Below, one piece after another: positions 1 to 13,096 of a stretch of 64,000 nt of DNA. The translations under genes were made by a program, and so were the position numbers. Source of the stretch: Pithys albifrons albifrons (lineage: Eukaryota > Chordata > Aves > Passeriformes > Thamnophilidae); contig NC_092461.1 of NCBI RefSeq assembly GCF_047495875.1, forward strand, positions 95,424,431 through 95,488,430. The letters run 5' to 3'. Numbering within the stretch: position 1 is the first letter of the stretch; each line of letters opens with the position of its first letter. Under the pieces are notes generated by a model. It did not search any database and was not told the origin of the DNA. It was given only the letters and a program-made list of their open reading frames with translations.

Positions 1-6
1 CATCTT

Positions 7-57
7 AATGAATGAATGAATAAACAAACAAACAAATAAATAAACAAACAAATAAAT
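7..57. repeat. AATA/AAAC low-complexity tract
   Basis: Short A-rich simple repeat built from AATG, AAAC and AAAT tetranucleotides. It has no coding content and may be an eroded poly-A or microsatellite tail. Confidence 0.8.
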
Positions 58-1565
58 GTAATTTGCAAGATGTTACAAGGTGGAAAGAGCACCAAGTCCT
101 ACACCAAAACCATTTCCAGTCTAATTAGACACAGTGGGTAAGGCAGGCATAAGTAAAATACTCTCTGACTTGTGTGTAGCCAAACAGCTTGTGAACAAAA
201 TGTTTGATTTACTGATATCCAACTTTTTACACTAGCCAGCCCAGCAGAAATTTTCTTGAGGTCTCCTCCATGCAGACACATGTGGATGTAGAGCTACAGT
301 GGTAGCAACCAGCTTCTTATTTGTGTCCATCATGTAATAGGCTCAAAGCTATAGTTCTATGGCAGCTACCATATGCTGTCACTGCCAAATCAATTAATCC
401 ATTTTTCAGCTTATTCCTCCTGGAGAGCTGGAGATGCAGATGACCAAAGGGAATCGACTTGCTTTCTGTATTATTCTTTGTGCTGAGCTATATACAAGCA
501 AAGGCTGAAGGTTGAATGTCATAGCCTTAAGCCTTAGACCGTAATACAGCATACAGAATTTCCATGGAATTTTCTCTATCAAATATTGTTCATGTGATAT
601 CAATGAAAAAAATTTACTCAGCTTGTTGAGATACTAACCACAAGGGGAAAATTCTCATCCAAATATCTCTCTGGACTCAGAATGCATGCCAATATAGGAA
701 CTACAGTTTCTGTAAATTATTAATCCATACCATTGGAGGATTTGGTGCTAAATGTTTTTCTTAAACTTGCACAATTCACATAAATATGTATATTATCTAA
801 AACAGGAAACTGAAGGGGAAATGTAAAACAAGAAATCATAGATACTGCACAAGACAAAAGCCTTTAAGTTTTCCAGAACTTCCGAGCACATACCTATTTT
901 TAAAAATTTTCCATTGAAATAGAGACATCTGTTCAGGTCTGCATAGATTTTGTTTGATTTAGAACTAGCTGGATTTAGATTAGGAAGTAGGGATTCAAAA
1001 GAAGCTTTTGCCTTTAAATCTATGAGAAACTGGCTGGTTTTAATTTCTAATCAAGGGCAGTGAGCATTTCAGGGATTTCTGAATGGATAATAAATACCGG
1101 GCATGACGATCAGCTAGGACACACATCCTACGGCAAGTATCCTCAGTGCAGGTAGTAGAGGAAAAAATTATCTGTGACAGTTTCATGGACTATAGTTCAA
1201 CTGTCCATATGGCCATAGCCAGGTCAAAGCCTTGAATCTACAGGGTTCTGACCTTCCATTCTTCTGCCCCAAATAGGAACAGTTAGGAATGTTCAAAGAG
1301 CTGAGAGGTAGCAACCAGTTCACTTATGCTAATTGCATTACATTGAAGGTGGGAGCTTTATTGCTTTAAAAATATAACTCAGAAAACCCATCTATATTTC
1401 ACAAATTTCTGAGGTGATTGGTACAACAGAGTAATTCAAATATGTCTTAAGATAGCTTCTGAAGAGATGATAGCAAAGCATATCTCTATTCAGAAAATTT
1501 ACGTTACACAGATGCCAACATTTTATTGGTTTTTAAGGAAAAAATACTTACAATAGTACTTTTAT
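58..1565. other. Unannotated AT-rich stretch
   Basis: No recognisable gene, RNA or mobile element. The short frames here have no signature I recognise and are interrupted at the frequency expected by chance in AT-rich DNA. Confidence 0.6.
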
Positions 1566-3545
1566 TTTATGTCTGGCACCATAGACTTGTGCATGTCTAA
1601 GTGGCATAGCAGGTTGCTGACCATTTCACCTTGGATTATGGGGCCTTTGTTCTGCTCCCTGCCTCTCTGTCTTACAGTTCCAGGGGCTGGGCACCTGCAG
1701 AACAATTGGTGTTGCTAATAGAGCCTGAGAAAAAGAAAGCATTATGTACCTCAACCTTTTTCTTATTCTCAGTCACTATATTTCCCTCTCCATCCAATAA
1801 AGGATGAAGATTCTCCTTAGCGCTCCTTTGGTTGTTGATGTATTTGTAAAAACATTTTGTTGTCTATTATGGCAGTAGCCAGATTAAGTTCTAGCTCAGC
1901 CTTGTCCCTTTTAATTTTTTGTCTACGTAACCTCACAACAACCTTGTAGTCTGCCTGAGTGAACTGCCCCTTCTTCTTAAGGTCATAAACTGTCCTTTAT
2001 TACTGAGCTCCAGCCAAAGCTCTCTGATAAGCCAGATTGGTTTTCTTCCCCACTACTTCATATTTTTGGCAAATAAGGACAGCCAGCTCTTGTACCTCTA
2101 AGCTTTCCTTCTTAAAAAATATCCAACCTGTCTGGACTCCTTTGCCCTTCATGACTGCCTCTCAATGGACTCTGTAAACTAGTCTCCTAAACAGGCCAAA
2201 GTCTGCTCCCTGGAAGTCCAAGGTAGCAGTTCTGCTGACCTACTTTCTTCCCTAGTGTCCTAGTTCAGCAGGAGGGACCAGCTAACCCTGTGTGGGGGTG
2301 ATCAAAGCTGTGTATTCTACCCCCTCTATTCATTCCCCAAGGTCAATGGACCATTAGCAGTAGCTGCCCAGGGAGCCATTATCACCTTCACACCCAGCCT
2401 GAGGGGGTGGAGCTGCTAATGGGCCATCAACAGTTCAACACCCCCTGGCTCCCAGAGTTAATCACCCATTGTGTGAGTCCCCGCCCAGGGGGAGGGACTG
2501 GGTGCTCCCTGAGGGTACATAAGTGGTGGGTAAGAAGACTTCAGGAACTTCTCGTCGGATCCAGAGCAGCAGCAGGAATTCGACAGCAGGAGATCACCGC
2601 TCTCGCCCAGACCACAGCCCTTGCCTGCACCAACAGGTTTTTCATTTCCTTTTGCTCTGGACTTGGGGGAGCCACAGGGGTCTCAGCACAAGGGCAAACA
2701 AACCTCCCTGGGTTTGTGCCCCAGGACACTGGGTTATACTGCTGGGGTATTGTGAGTTGAAAGCAATTTCCCTTGTGTGTCAGTGTTTTTATTGTAATAT
2801 TATTATTAAATTTTAGCTCTGACTTACAATCTCTCTCATGGTGAGTTCATTTCCCCTGCTGGTTCACCTTCAAACCAGCACACCTAGGAAAGAAAAACTA
2901 TCATCTCATGATCACTGTGGCCAAGGCAGCCTCCAGCCATCACATCATTCACCAGTCCTTCTCTGTTCACAAATATGTCCAGTGGGGTGCCTTCTCTAGT
3001 TTGCTCACTCACTAGCTGTGTCAGGAAGTTATTTTCCACAAACTCCTAGAATCCTAACCTAGGAACCTCCTAGACTGTTTCCTCTCTGCTGTGTTGTATT
3101 TCCAGCAGACATCTGGTAAACTGAAGTTCACCATGAAAACAAGGCCTGGTAATTATGAGACTTCTCCCAGCTACTTATAGGATATTTCATCTGCCTCTTC
3201 ATCTTAGTTGAGTGGTCTGTAACACCCTCTCATCATGATGTCTGCTTTGTTGGCCTGTCCCATGATTCTTACCAGTAAACATTCAACTTTCCATCCTCAT
3301 CATTAAGCTCTACGCAGTCAAACCCCTCCCTTAGACACGGGGCTACTCCACTGCCTCTCCTACCTTGCCTATCCCTTTTGAAGTGTTTATAACCATTCAT
3401 TGCAGCACTCCATTTGTGAGACATCCCACCATGTCTGTGTGATGACAACTGTGTAATAATTCCTTGCAGTGCAATGTCTTCCAGCTACTCCTGTTTGTTG
3501 TCTGTTCTGTGAGCATTGATGTTCATGCCAGGCAGTCAGAGGTCA
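1566..3545 (-). mobile_element. CR1 LINE, decayed ORF2 fragment (endonuclease plus linker), split by an LTR
   Basis: Read on the minus strand, the sequence follows CR1 ORF2 in order. At 3400-3545 are remnants of the N-terminal apurinic/apyrimidinic-type endonuclease. At 3102-3131 a block reads NFSLPDVCW, the CR1 form of the GDFNxPD endonuclease motif. At about 2120-2230 is the linker segment resembling DFQGADFGLFRRLV. At 1871-1894 is ELNLATA. At about 1590-1800 are blocks like ENLHPLLDGEGNIVTE and the approach to the RT domain. Numerous stops and indels show that it is long dead. The copy lacks both its 5' UTR and the catalytic RT half. A solo LTR (2256-2882) sits inside it, and CR1 similarity resumes in register on both sides, so the LTR is younger than the CR1. 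Its role when active was target-site nicking for retrotransposition. Confidence 0.88.
2256..2882 (+). mobile_element. Solo LTR, family 1, copy A (ERVL-like, 5-bp TSD)
   Basis: 627-bp LTR beginning TGTCCTAGTTCAGCAGG and ending AAACCAGCACA, i.e. TG...CA. It is flanked by a perfect 5-bp target-site duplication, CCTAG at 2251-2255 and 2883-2887. A possible TATA-like stretch (ACATAAGTGG) lies near 2516 and ATTAAA poly-A signals near 2806, which gives the plus orientation. The same family occurs at 4405, 9841, 10981 and 44236. A 5-bp duplication is typical of ERVL-type integrases. The frames at 2407-2816 are open by chance within the LTR, and I see no retroviral protein in them. The insertion interrupts the older CR1. 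Confidence 0.93.
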
Positions 3546-4399
3546 GAAAACATTCATTATTACTTTCCCTTGTTGTAGCAATAATATTTTCTACATTCTT
3601 CTGGCTTGTCTGTAAGATTTTATATGGTTGGCTTAAGATGCTTAGGATGTATTTTTTCAGACCTTTTTATTGACAGCAGTTAATTTTTGGTTGGATGTTT
3701 AAGTCAGTATATATGATACTTTGTTCCAATAAGTGGAAGCTGGTAAGTGAAATGAGATGGGCAGTGAATAAATCTAAATTTCTAAAGAAACTATTATAAT
3801 CAGGTACTCATCTCTACTATGTCAGTATCTGACCACTGTTAAAAGTTAATACTGATTCACTTTAATCATACGTGAAGGAAACTTCTAAGGCAGAACCATA
3901 ATCTCTGTGAAACACTGTGTGGCCTCTATATGAAGTGTAGTGAGAACCGGCTAGTTTCCTATAGCCAGAGATTTCATACAAGATCACTGGTCTTGTTAAT
4001 AGGATAACTTAAAACTGATCTAACAGTGATCTAGTAATCTCACTGCTACCAAATAGGATTGCTGTGTAATAGGATTTTGTAACTTCCTGACAGAAGTTTG
4101 TGCAGCTGGCTTTCAGCCTACCACGGACAGGGATTCCAAAATATTCAAGAAAATCTGTGCTAGTGTTGACCATCTTCACCTATATGAAGAGATTTCACAC
4201 TTAAACTAATTGATTTTTGGGCAATTAAATGTACATGTAGTCTGTCAGAGATTCTAACACTGTCAGTTTTGCATATATCTCCCTCTGCAATATGTCATTC
4301 TAGATGAGCTTATTCCAAACTGTCTGCATTAAGACTTTTGGGCTGTAGACATTCACCATCTCCAGAGTCATTTCCTGTACTAAAGCAGCATGAAAATAT
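3546..4399. other. Unannotated stretch between CR1 and LTR copy B
   Basis: AT-rich sequence without a gene or a repeat that I can name. Confidence 0.5.
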
Positions 4400-4404
4400 C
4401 TTTG

Positions 4405-5057
4405 TGTTCTAGTTGAGCAGGAGGGACCAGTTGACACTGTGTGGGGGTGATCAAAGCTGTGTATTCTACCCCCTCTATTCATTCCCAAGAACAATGGGCC
4501 ATTAGCAGCAGCTGCCCAGGGAGTCATTATCACCTTCACACTCAGCCTGAGGGGGCGGAGCTGCTAATGGGCCATCAACAGTTCAACACCCCCTGGCTCC
4601 CAGAGTTAATCACCCATTGTGTGAGTCCCCGCCCAGGGGGAGGGACTGGGTGCTCCCTGAGGGTACATAAGTGGTGGGTAAGAAGACCTTGGGAACTTCT
4701 CATCAGATCCAGAGGAGCAGCAGGACCTTGACAGGAGGAGATCACCGCTCTCGCCCAGACCACAGCCCTCGCCTGCACCAACAGGTTTTTCATTTCCTTT
4801 TGCTCTGGACTTGGGGGAACCACAGGGGTCTCAGCACAAGGGCAAACAAACCCCCTTGGGTTTGTGCCCCAGGACACTGGGTTATACTACTGGGTTATAC
4901 TGCTGGGTTTTACTGCTGGGTTTTTGTGAGTTGAAAGCAATTTCCCTTTTTGTGTCAGTGTTTTTATTGTAATATTATTATTAAATTTTAGGTCTGACTT
5001 ATAATCTCTCTCATGATGAGTTCATTTCCCCTGCTGGTTCACCTTTAAACCAGCACA
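4405..5057 (+). mobile_element. Solo LTR, family 1, copy B (5-bp TSD)
   Basis: 653-bp LTR, TGTTCTAGTTGAGCAGG...AAACCAGCACA, with a perfect 5-bp duplication CTTTG at 4400-4404 and 5058-5062. By eye it is very close to copy A. The main length difference is an expanded block of four 13-bp units beginning CTGGG (4877-4928), where copy A has one to two. Copies A and B lie 1.5 kb apart in the same orientation, but each has its own TSD and the DNA between them is not retroviral. They are therefore independent solo LTRs and not the two ends of one provirus. Confidence 0.93.
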
Positions 5058-5062
5058 CTTTG

Positions 5063-8000
5063 ACAAAAATATTATTTATACCTTATTGAATATGATTTTC
5101 AACATATAGACTTAAGTATATAATTTTATAATAATCTTGAGGAGGGGGAAATAAATATTGAAATAATTGAATAATGCAATGTTTATGATTTTTAAGCAAA
5201 TCCTTGCCCAAGGATTTTTTAGCATAGAAATCAGTTCAAAGATATGAAAAGTCATTGTGCACATCTGATTATCTAAATTATACAAAAATAATTTCGTATT
5301 TTAAAATGCACTCTAAATATTTTCCTTCTAAATTAAATATTTGTATGGCATCCATTCTTCTAGATTCTGAAAGATAGTTTCATGCAACTGCCAAAATTCA
5401 GATAGCTTCTCTCATTTAAACAGATGTAGTAATTGCTACATATTTCCTGAAAGAGTCAATTCTCCTGAGATTCTTTACATATTTACCAATTAATATGGAT
5501 AGTTGGAGAAGTGGCCAAACATTTGTGATGTTTATCAGAAGCATATCACTGGGCCTGTTGTTCTTCATCAATTGCTAATGAGAGGATTAATTTCAATCTT
5601 GTATATTTATGTTGTTGACAATACTATTGGTAAACCCTGTCAGGATGTCAGGATGCATTTTATCATTAATTTCACTCAAAAGTCAGGATGCCTTTTATCA
5701 TTAATTTCAATGAGGCCAGAATTTAATCCATTGTGAAAAAGCACTGTAAAAAGCAGGTGGTTCAAAATGAAGCTACAGAGCATTGCCTCTGATAGAATTT
5801 TGCAATCTTGCAAGAAGGTAAAGTACATAAAAGGAACGTAGCAGTGAAAATTTTCAAATTTTCTATTACTTTACACATTGGGGAGGTTGTATATAACATG
5901 TATATTTGACAAGTGCAAAGAAATTCTGTTCTACTCAAATTATGTCAATAGAAGTAAAACCAAGATTTGGATTTAGCAAATAACAAATTACAAATAGAGG
6001 GAATCTTCTCTTCTTCTCACATCAGTAATTTTTTTTATCATTTGTCATAAAGATGTAAGCTCCTCTCATGTTTTGATCCACTTGTCCTTATTTAGCTTCC
6101 AGACGTTAATTAATGAAATCAGCTGCTCTCCAGGTTTTCCTAAACATCCCAAAATGTCATCTTAGGCATTTGAAGTGTTTCATTAACTTCATCTTCTAGA
6201 TATTTTTGTCCTATTTTCCCCATATTTATGTTCGCTGTACTGCAGATTCATATAGCCTATTGTCATTACATAGAGATAATGTTGCTTCATCTTCAAATCT
6301 CCTTCCTAACCAGCTTGATTCCACTAGTTCAAAGACTTTCAACTGCTGTATGCCTTTGCAACGTCCTTCTGCATGAGATCATGAACAGTGGGTTGACTGT
6401 ATTTCCCATTCGAAATTAAAACCCCATTCGTTCAGCTTGACTTATGCTTAGTGACAGCTCTGTGTGTTTCTCACTGTGATGTGAATACATGAAGGGCACA
6501 GTATAAAGATGAACTGAATTATATTGAGTTGTGTGGAAAATGTGATTGGAGTAATCACCAGTGTCCAAGTTTTTATTCCTTTTTTTCATTAAAGTACCTA
6601 TTAAGAGAATGACACAGATAAATAATATTTTATTAGTTTTTTGCCTTGTCTAAAATGTGAGTGACTTAAAAAGCAATAAAGAAGGCAGCAAAAATATAAC
6701 ATAAAAAAAAAAGAAAAGTACTTCCTAACTGTGCAAGTTTAAAGGTCACCAATGAAGAAAGAACAATGTGGTAGTAATTATTCTGTCTTACATAAGCGCA
6801 GATCAGAATATAAAAAGTGGGGGATGCTTGTAAAAAAGAAAATCAGACAAGATAACCATTAGGTTGTATCATGATCTATGTTGAACACTATATTCAATAT
6901 CCTCTACAGTGTAGCACTTTAGAGCACGTTGCAATGCATCAGACAACTTCGACCAAAACTTTCCACATATATGTGGGATTTTTTCCTATTTCTGTATTTA
7001 CAGAAATTTTGGCTTGGAAAAAACCTGTCTGAATCAGTTCCAGAGAAGCTACAGGTCCTCTTAGGTTATATATCATATTGTTACAATTATTATTATTTAA
7101 TATTAGTTGCTATTATTTTTAGTTTTGTTAACATTTTTTTTCAGCACTATATTTTATTACATTTATTTTATTGGCACTATATTTTATTGCATTTCTGGCA
7201 AAACTATTACACTGTGGTGTATTTTTCATTGCCCATAGTACTTCTCCACCTGTTGGGTAAAATCTCCAAGTTTGGACTATAATTTCAACTACAGACTCAT
7301 TATTCCAGACTGGGAATGTACTGTTCTTTTCTGGGAGTTGCAACTATAGTTCATAATAAAGCACAGATCACAAAGCTTCATTAAGTGTTCTGTCCACAGA
7401 TGGGCTGTGTAGGGTGGTCACCTGTCTTATTTTTTGAGTTTTTTTTTTTTTTATGAATGTACCTATTTCAACCTCTTTTATATGTCCTGTTTGAAAAGAT
7501 GATAATTCCTGTAAGGGATTTTTCCTTACATGAAAATCATGATTCAATAGTTTGATCCAGCTCAACAGTGTGTTTAAATATGTTCTTTTAGAATATTCCA
7601 ATTCGAAGCTTGTGTGAAATTTACATAGTTTTTAACTGTTCTAGTTCTATGGAGCTACAATAATTTACACCAGCTCAGAATATGTCAGTAATACTTACAG
7701 TTTTATTCACTTACTTATCACTTATCACTTATTTAATTCACTTCATTATCATCATAACAATTAAATGTTAATAAATTTTCTCAAGAAAGGCTGAAAAATT
7801 TCTAAAAGTTTCAAATCAGCATTTTGCCTGAGAACAACGTAGCAAGGACCAACTGGTACAGGAAAGCACCAAGAGCAACTCTTATAGCAAAAATTTCTTT
7901 CCTGAAATGCACTAAAGAATCACTATTTAAAGTCTGTAGCTTCATAATGCCATTGTTTAATGACGATGATGATAATGTGTCATGTGGTGTCCCCTTCATA

Positions 8001-9835
8001 CTGAATGGCAGTAGCGATAGGAGAGTTATGGCACAAAGTACTAGTACTATCAAAACAATCATGTTCTTATGTAAATAGAAGCAACACTGTCAGAATTGTT
8101 ATTAAAACATTGTAGTCTGGAAGTTCTATATTTGGAAATAACCATTTCTTAGATTACTATCACAGCATAATTGATTCAATATTCAAAATCAGTCTTAAAA
8201 TAATTGTTAAATTAAGCATTGATCATACAGAACTATAAGGCATTGACAGTGAAGTGTCATAAGAGTGAGAATTTACTTGCTCATGCTCCCAATATTCTAA
8301 GAATAACACCAGAGCTGTTTAAATTGCAAAATACCTATAAAATTTTTCTATTAATTTTTTTGATGAGAAAACACACCCATGAAAAGAAACTAAACCAAGT
8401 TTTTCTTTTCATTTGATAGGAAATGCGTGAAAATTAAACCCCCACAATTATCAGAAATAATGAACAATGTAGAATAATATTTAAAATGTAACAAGTATAC
8501 TAGAAGAAGAGGAAAAGGTAAATTCTTTATAAATATTCCAATGAGTGATTTGCATATGGGGACTCAAACGCTTTAGTCCCTTGAGCCTATGAGAATTTCA
8601 AAGGCCCTTAGGCATATAAATCACATTTTAAAACTTCCTTTAACCTTAAGACTGTTAGTGAAATTTGATTTAATTTCTAAACCATTTAGACATGTTTTGA
8701 ATGTTACTTCTGGCTAAAGAAAGTGCTGGACCTGTTTCATTATAAAGATTTCTTCTTTGCTTCTTTTTTAGAATAAAAGGGCAGAGGGAAGATGTAGGTC
8801 TCCAATTTCAAAGTTAACAGGCGGATTTTCTGTTCCTTATCAGCTGGACATAAAAATTTCTGCTGATCTTTGACAATGTGAATCTTTGAAGTATATTGGC
8901 TGTTATTTTCTTCATTCACAGTAAAACCAGAAAAGTACATTAACTGGTGCTTTCATTTTCATTACGTGATTCTGAGTGCAGAACTCGGTCTTGTAAAGAT
9001 CTGTAGTTGCTGATAAGAATTAACAGTGTGAAAGATATGCTTGGCCTAGAGTTGTGCAGCCTTTTATATTTCATGTAAGACACAGACAAGAAAACTGCAT
9101 GTTCATTCAAGTATTGGATAGATAGGCTGAAAAGCTGTTAAATTAGTATGGAAGGTAAATTATAAGATTCAGACCTTTGCTGTGAACAGAGAAAAAGGAT
9201 GAATTAAAACAAACAGCATTCTGCACATCTCTCCTAATGAAACCAAGAGGAAAAAAAAGTCACGATTATATTAATCCAAAACAATGTAGATTGATAAACA
9301 TATAATCCCAGTAGACAAGATACAACCTTTCTTCTAGAGTTAAGGGTGTAGAGAAGGAAAGCAAAGAACAATACCATAGATTATGTGGTGTTTATAAACT
9401 TTAGATATACATAGCTGAAATTAAACAGAGGAAAAGTGCATAAAAGCTATTCCCTCTTTTGTGGCAGGCATATTTCCTTTGCTGATTTCAGACAGGAGAA
9501 TCTGAATCTGCAAATACTACTCCAGAAATTCAATTTACCAGAGCATGGAGGATTAAGTAGGACTGAGCACGATCATCCAAAAAAAGGGCTGATTAGTTGA
9601 TTTCTCTTTCCTTTTTCCAAAATATAAAAACAACCTCTGCTCTGTCCTAACATTGCAAAATTTTTCTTCATTGACTCAAGCCCTTGAATGTGAGAACTGT
9701 TTTTCTTTTGCCCTGACCTGCATGGCCTGCCAAATTTAAGTGACAGTTAATCACAGAGCAAACTGCTCTTAGGCCAGTACACCTGATGATGTACTGCCCA
9801 GCTTTCGCTCTTTCCTAAGCAGTGCTTCACACTGT
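5063..9835. other. Unannotated AT-rich stretch
   Basis: No gene recognised. It contains a 35-bp tandem duplication (5647-5711), poly-A and poly-T runs (near 6703 and 7440), and a short CTTATCA-type repeat near 7710-7735. The ORFs of 60-117 residues found here are compositionally AT-driven and show no domain I recognise. Confidence 0.55.
5647..5711. repeat. 35-bp tandem duplication
   Basis: A unit beginning GTCAGGATGC occurs at 5647-5681 and again from 5682. Similarity continues through TTATCATTAATTTCA in both. It is two imperfect copies in direct tandem, probably a replication-slippage duplication. Confidence 0.75.
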
Positions 9836-9840
9836 TGGAT

Positions 9841-10549
9841 TGTTCTGGTTTAAGAGTAAACTGACAAGAGAAATGAACCCAACACAAAAGAGATTATAAA
9901 TCAGAATTACAATTTAATAATAGTGTTAAATGCAATGGCAAAAAGAGAAATTGCGTTTAATCCACAAAACTCAGAATGGTAACCCAGCACCCTGGGGCAC
10001 AAACACAAAGGGGTTTGTAGCCCCTGTGCTGAACCCCATGTGGTTCCACCAAGTCCAAAGTAAAAGGAAGCAAGAAACCTGCTGGTGCAGACGATGGTCG
10101 CAGTCTGGTCAAGAGTGGTGGTCTCCTCCTGTCAATATTCTGGTCCTCCTCTGGATCCAACAAGTGGTTCTCCAAGTCCCCAAACCCACAAGATTATACC
10201 CCCTCAGGTCCAGTGGGACTGCCCAGTACCTCCCTCAGGGTGGGGAATTACACAATGGGTGATCTCACTCTGTGAGTCATAGGATATTTGGAATCATTGA
10301 TGGCCCACTAGCAGACATGACACCTCAGGCTGGGTGTGGAGGTGCTAATGAAGGCAGTTATCACAGCTCTTATCTCACAGGCTTCTTTCACACCCAGCTC
10401 ATAACCTGAGGGGTCAGGTGTGCTCCAGGCAGCCTGTAAATGGTCCATTGTTAACAGTTCTTGGGAAATGGGATAGAAGGTTTAGAATACACAGCCTTTG
10501 GTCATATCCACACAGTGATAAACTGGTTCCAGCTTGCTGAACTAGGACA
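9841..10549 (-). mobile_element. Solo LTR, family 1, copy C (diverged, minus strand)
   Basis: About 709 bp. On the plus strand it runs from TGTTCTGGTTTAAG to GAACTAGGACA, the reverse complement of family 1. It is the most diverged copy of the family in the window. It carries extra sequence around 10320-10420 containing a second CACACCCAGC/CAGGCTGGG-type block. The flanks TGGAT (9836-9840) and TGGGC (10550-10554) agree at the first three of five positions, consistent with a mutated 5-bp TSD. It is therefore older than copies A, B, D and E. Confidence 0.85.
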
Positions 10550-10847
10550 TGGGCCAAACACACACTCAATGCTATGGTGAAAGCCTTAATTTGATGTATT
10601 TCCTACTTTCTGAAAGCCCAGGCTGTGTCATCAGACAGTAAAGACAATGTAATTCCTGCAGTTGAACAACTGAGGCAACACAAAGTTCATATATATACAT
10701 ACATATGACAGTCTTCACTAGTTATAGAAAATAAGCATCCAGTGCTGCAAAGAAAAACTACATTCTTCCTCAGATCCTTCTTTACTGGTGGAGGCAAACT
10801 GATCAGAAATTTTGGACTGTTAGGAAACACAACGGTGGAAGGACAAA

Positions 10848-12044
10848 TGTCTTGGGTTGAGCTGGCAAAATGCTAACTGCCTAACACAGAGTGTCAGTCT
10901 CCCTCCCCTCGCCAAGAAAAAGGAGAAAAGAAAAAAAACCCTCAAACTAGGTTTAAACTTAAACTAACTGTATATATATATGTCCTAGTTCAGCAGATAT
11001 GACCAGTTATCACTGTGTAGACGTGATCACGGCTGCATATTCTACCCCCTCTATTCATTTCCCAAGGACAATGGACCATTAGCAGCAGCTGCCCAGGGAG
11101 GAGTCATTAGCACCTTCACACCCAGCAGGGGGGGGTGGCTGCTAATGGGCCATCAACAGTTCAGAGTTACCCCATGATTCTCAGAGTTAATCACCCATTG
11201 TGTGAGTCCCCACCCTGGGGGAGGGACTAGGTGCTCCCTGAGGGTACATAAGTGGTGGGTAAGAAGACCTCGGGTACTACTTGTCGCATCTAGAGGAGCA
11301 GCAGGACCTTGACAGGAGGAGACCACCGCTCTTGACCAGACTACGACTGCCACTCTCGACCAGACTACAGCCATCACCTGCACCAACAGGTTTTTCACTT
11401 CCTTTTGCTTTGGACTTGGGGGAACCACAGGGGTCTCAGCACAAATGCTAACAAACCCCTTTGGGTTTGTGCCCCAGGACACTTGGTTATACTGCTGGGT
11501 TCTGTGAGTTGAAAGCAATTTCTCTTTGTGTCAGTGTATTATGGTAATATCTTTCATTAAATTGTAACTGACTTATAATCTCTCTTTTGGTGGGTCCATT
11601 TCTTCTGCTGGTTTACCTTTAAACCAGCACAATATATTTAAACAGAAAAAATTAAAGAAAACTACAGTATAATACACACACAAGTTAGATATAACAACAA
11701 TTTCGACCTTCCACCAAAACCAGATTTCATTACTCTAGATTCATAAAGCATCTCAAAAGGCACTCAGCAAAGCAAAAGAGAGAAAATAACAATAAAATGT
11801 TTCTACTTTCCTGAACTAAAACAAGATACGATGTAACGGTGGCAGGAGCAAGGTGTAGGACAGCTGTAGCTCGTGCTGCTCTACTGCAGACATGATGGAA
11901 ACTCAGAAACTCCTACCTATCTCAGGTTTGTGTCATCTGATATGAAATATTTCTCTGGTTGCTTAAGTCAGGTGATACCTGTTTCTCCTAATCTATGTAG
12001 ATTCTCTGAGCCTGCTAATTGGAGGCCTAGCTAAAACTACCACA
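10848..12044 (-). mobile_element. Solo LTR, family 2, copy F, interrupted by LTR copy D
   Basis: Outer boundaries are TGTCTTGGGTTGAG (10848) and AACTACCACA (12044), with a perfect 5-bp duplication ACAAA at 10843-10847 and 12045-12049. Removing the nested LTR (10981-11631 plus one TSD copy) leaves about 541 bp. The first 130 bp resemble the start of the LTR at 30974: TGTCTTGG start, CTCCCTCC block, A-rich run, CAAACT...AAACTA...TATATA. The minus orientation is inferred from the related copy at 57754, which carries GGAGTATAAATAG on the minus strand. Confidence 0.8.
10981..11631 (+). mobile_element. Solo LTR, family 1, copy D, nested in LTR copy F
   Basis: 651-bp LTR, TGTCCTAGTTCAGCAG...AAACCAGCACA, with a perfect 5-bp duplication ATATA at 10976-10980 and 11632-11636. 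The target was a TATATA run in the older family-2 LTR. It has its own internal duplication: the GACCAGACTA block occurs twice, 24 bp apart, at about 11334 and 11358. The nesting fixes the relative age: copy D is younger than copy F. Confidence 0.93.
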
Positions 12045-12049
12045 ACAAA

Positions 12050-13090
12050 TGACTCAATTCTGTACACATACTGACAGGAGCATAGTTCTCTTGTTTGGGA
12101 AAAACACCAAGCAAATGACTGAAGGAAAGATAAAATTTTGAGATATGTAGGAAAGTCCTATAGTATTCTGTGTTTGTATTAATATCTTGCCTTTTTCTTA
12201 AAATTTTCTTTCCTGATTTACATATACCTGAAAATGTTTTCAAAATCAGATTTTCAACAGGGGATAGATATTCTCCCATAAAACCCTGGCTCCTCTAAGG
12301 CCTCTATTTCCTTGAAGTGAGAAAACCAGAAAAGCGATACCATAAATCCTTGTCTTAAGTCTGTGGAGAGGTGAAAGCTTTGTGGTGCAGTATGACTAGA
12401 AGAATTTTTTTCTGTATTATGACACAGAATGTTGTGTCTACATTAGAAAATGAAGCTCAGGAATGATAAGTATCTAACCAAAATTAGGAACCTGTTGATA
12501 AAATAGATTGTTAGTGCCTTTCCCAGTCGGTCACATTTAAACATTATATCATGGTACTTTTATGGCTAAGTCAAAAACAGTGAAATCGTTATGTATTGAA
12601 AAAGTAGAAACCAGAAGTTCATAACTGTTTATGACTGTTACCACTGGGGAAAAAAACAAAAAAAGAAATATCCCTATAATATTTTCGATTAATTTTCATC
12701 ATCCATTGAACAGCTAGTATGACAACCACCATTAATGAAGCATGAGATTTTATGCATTTTGGCCAGTCAGCAGGGTATGCTTCACCTTATGCTGATTCTC
12801 TTTTTACAAGGCTCTCACAGCCAAGAAAGTCAATGTGCTAAGGACACATATATACAATTCAGTCTTCTGCCGGTATCACTTACAACCATCATACTGCTTT
12901 TTAGAATGACAGCTTTCAACAGAGCATTGCCCTGTGAAATAGAGTACAGAGCCACACACTGTGAGAGGAAAAATGTAAAATCAAAGTAGTTTTGTAACAG
13001 CTACTATTCAGTGAGATTTTAGGTATTTTTAACAAAAGTAATCCAGGACTTTTTTGTTCTTATAATAAGTCAGTAATGGAACCAAAATAT
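12050..13090. other. Unannotated AT-rich stretch
   Basis: No gene, RNA or named repeat recognised. Confidence 0.55.
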
Positions 13091-13096
13091 ATTTTA

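Noticed and set aside
2407..2816. Overlapping plus-strand ORFs of 117 and 97 residues
   Set aside because: They lie inside a solo LTR, and the same frames recur at 4441-4934 and 44321-44805 because the LTR is repeated. No retroviral domain is visible.
2256..5057. Provirus spanning the two same-orientation family-1 LTRs A and B
   Set aside because: Each LTR has its own distinct TSD (CCTAG and CTTTG). The intervening 1.5 kb is partly CR1 and contains no retroviral genes.
8750..8770. Splice-acceptor-like TTCTTCTTTGCTTCTTTTTTAG
   Set aside because: No donor or open frame follows at a sensible distance. A T-rich tract followed by AG is common in such DNA.
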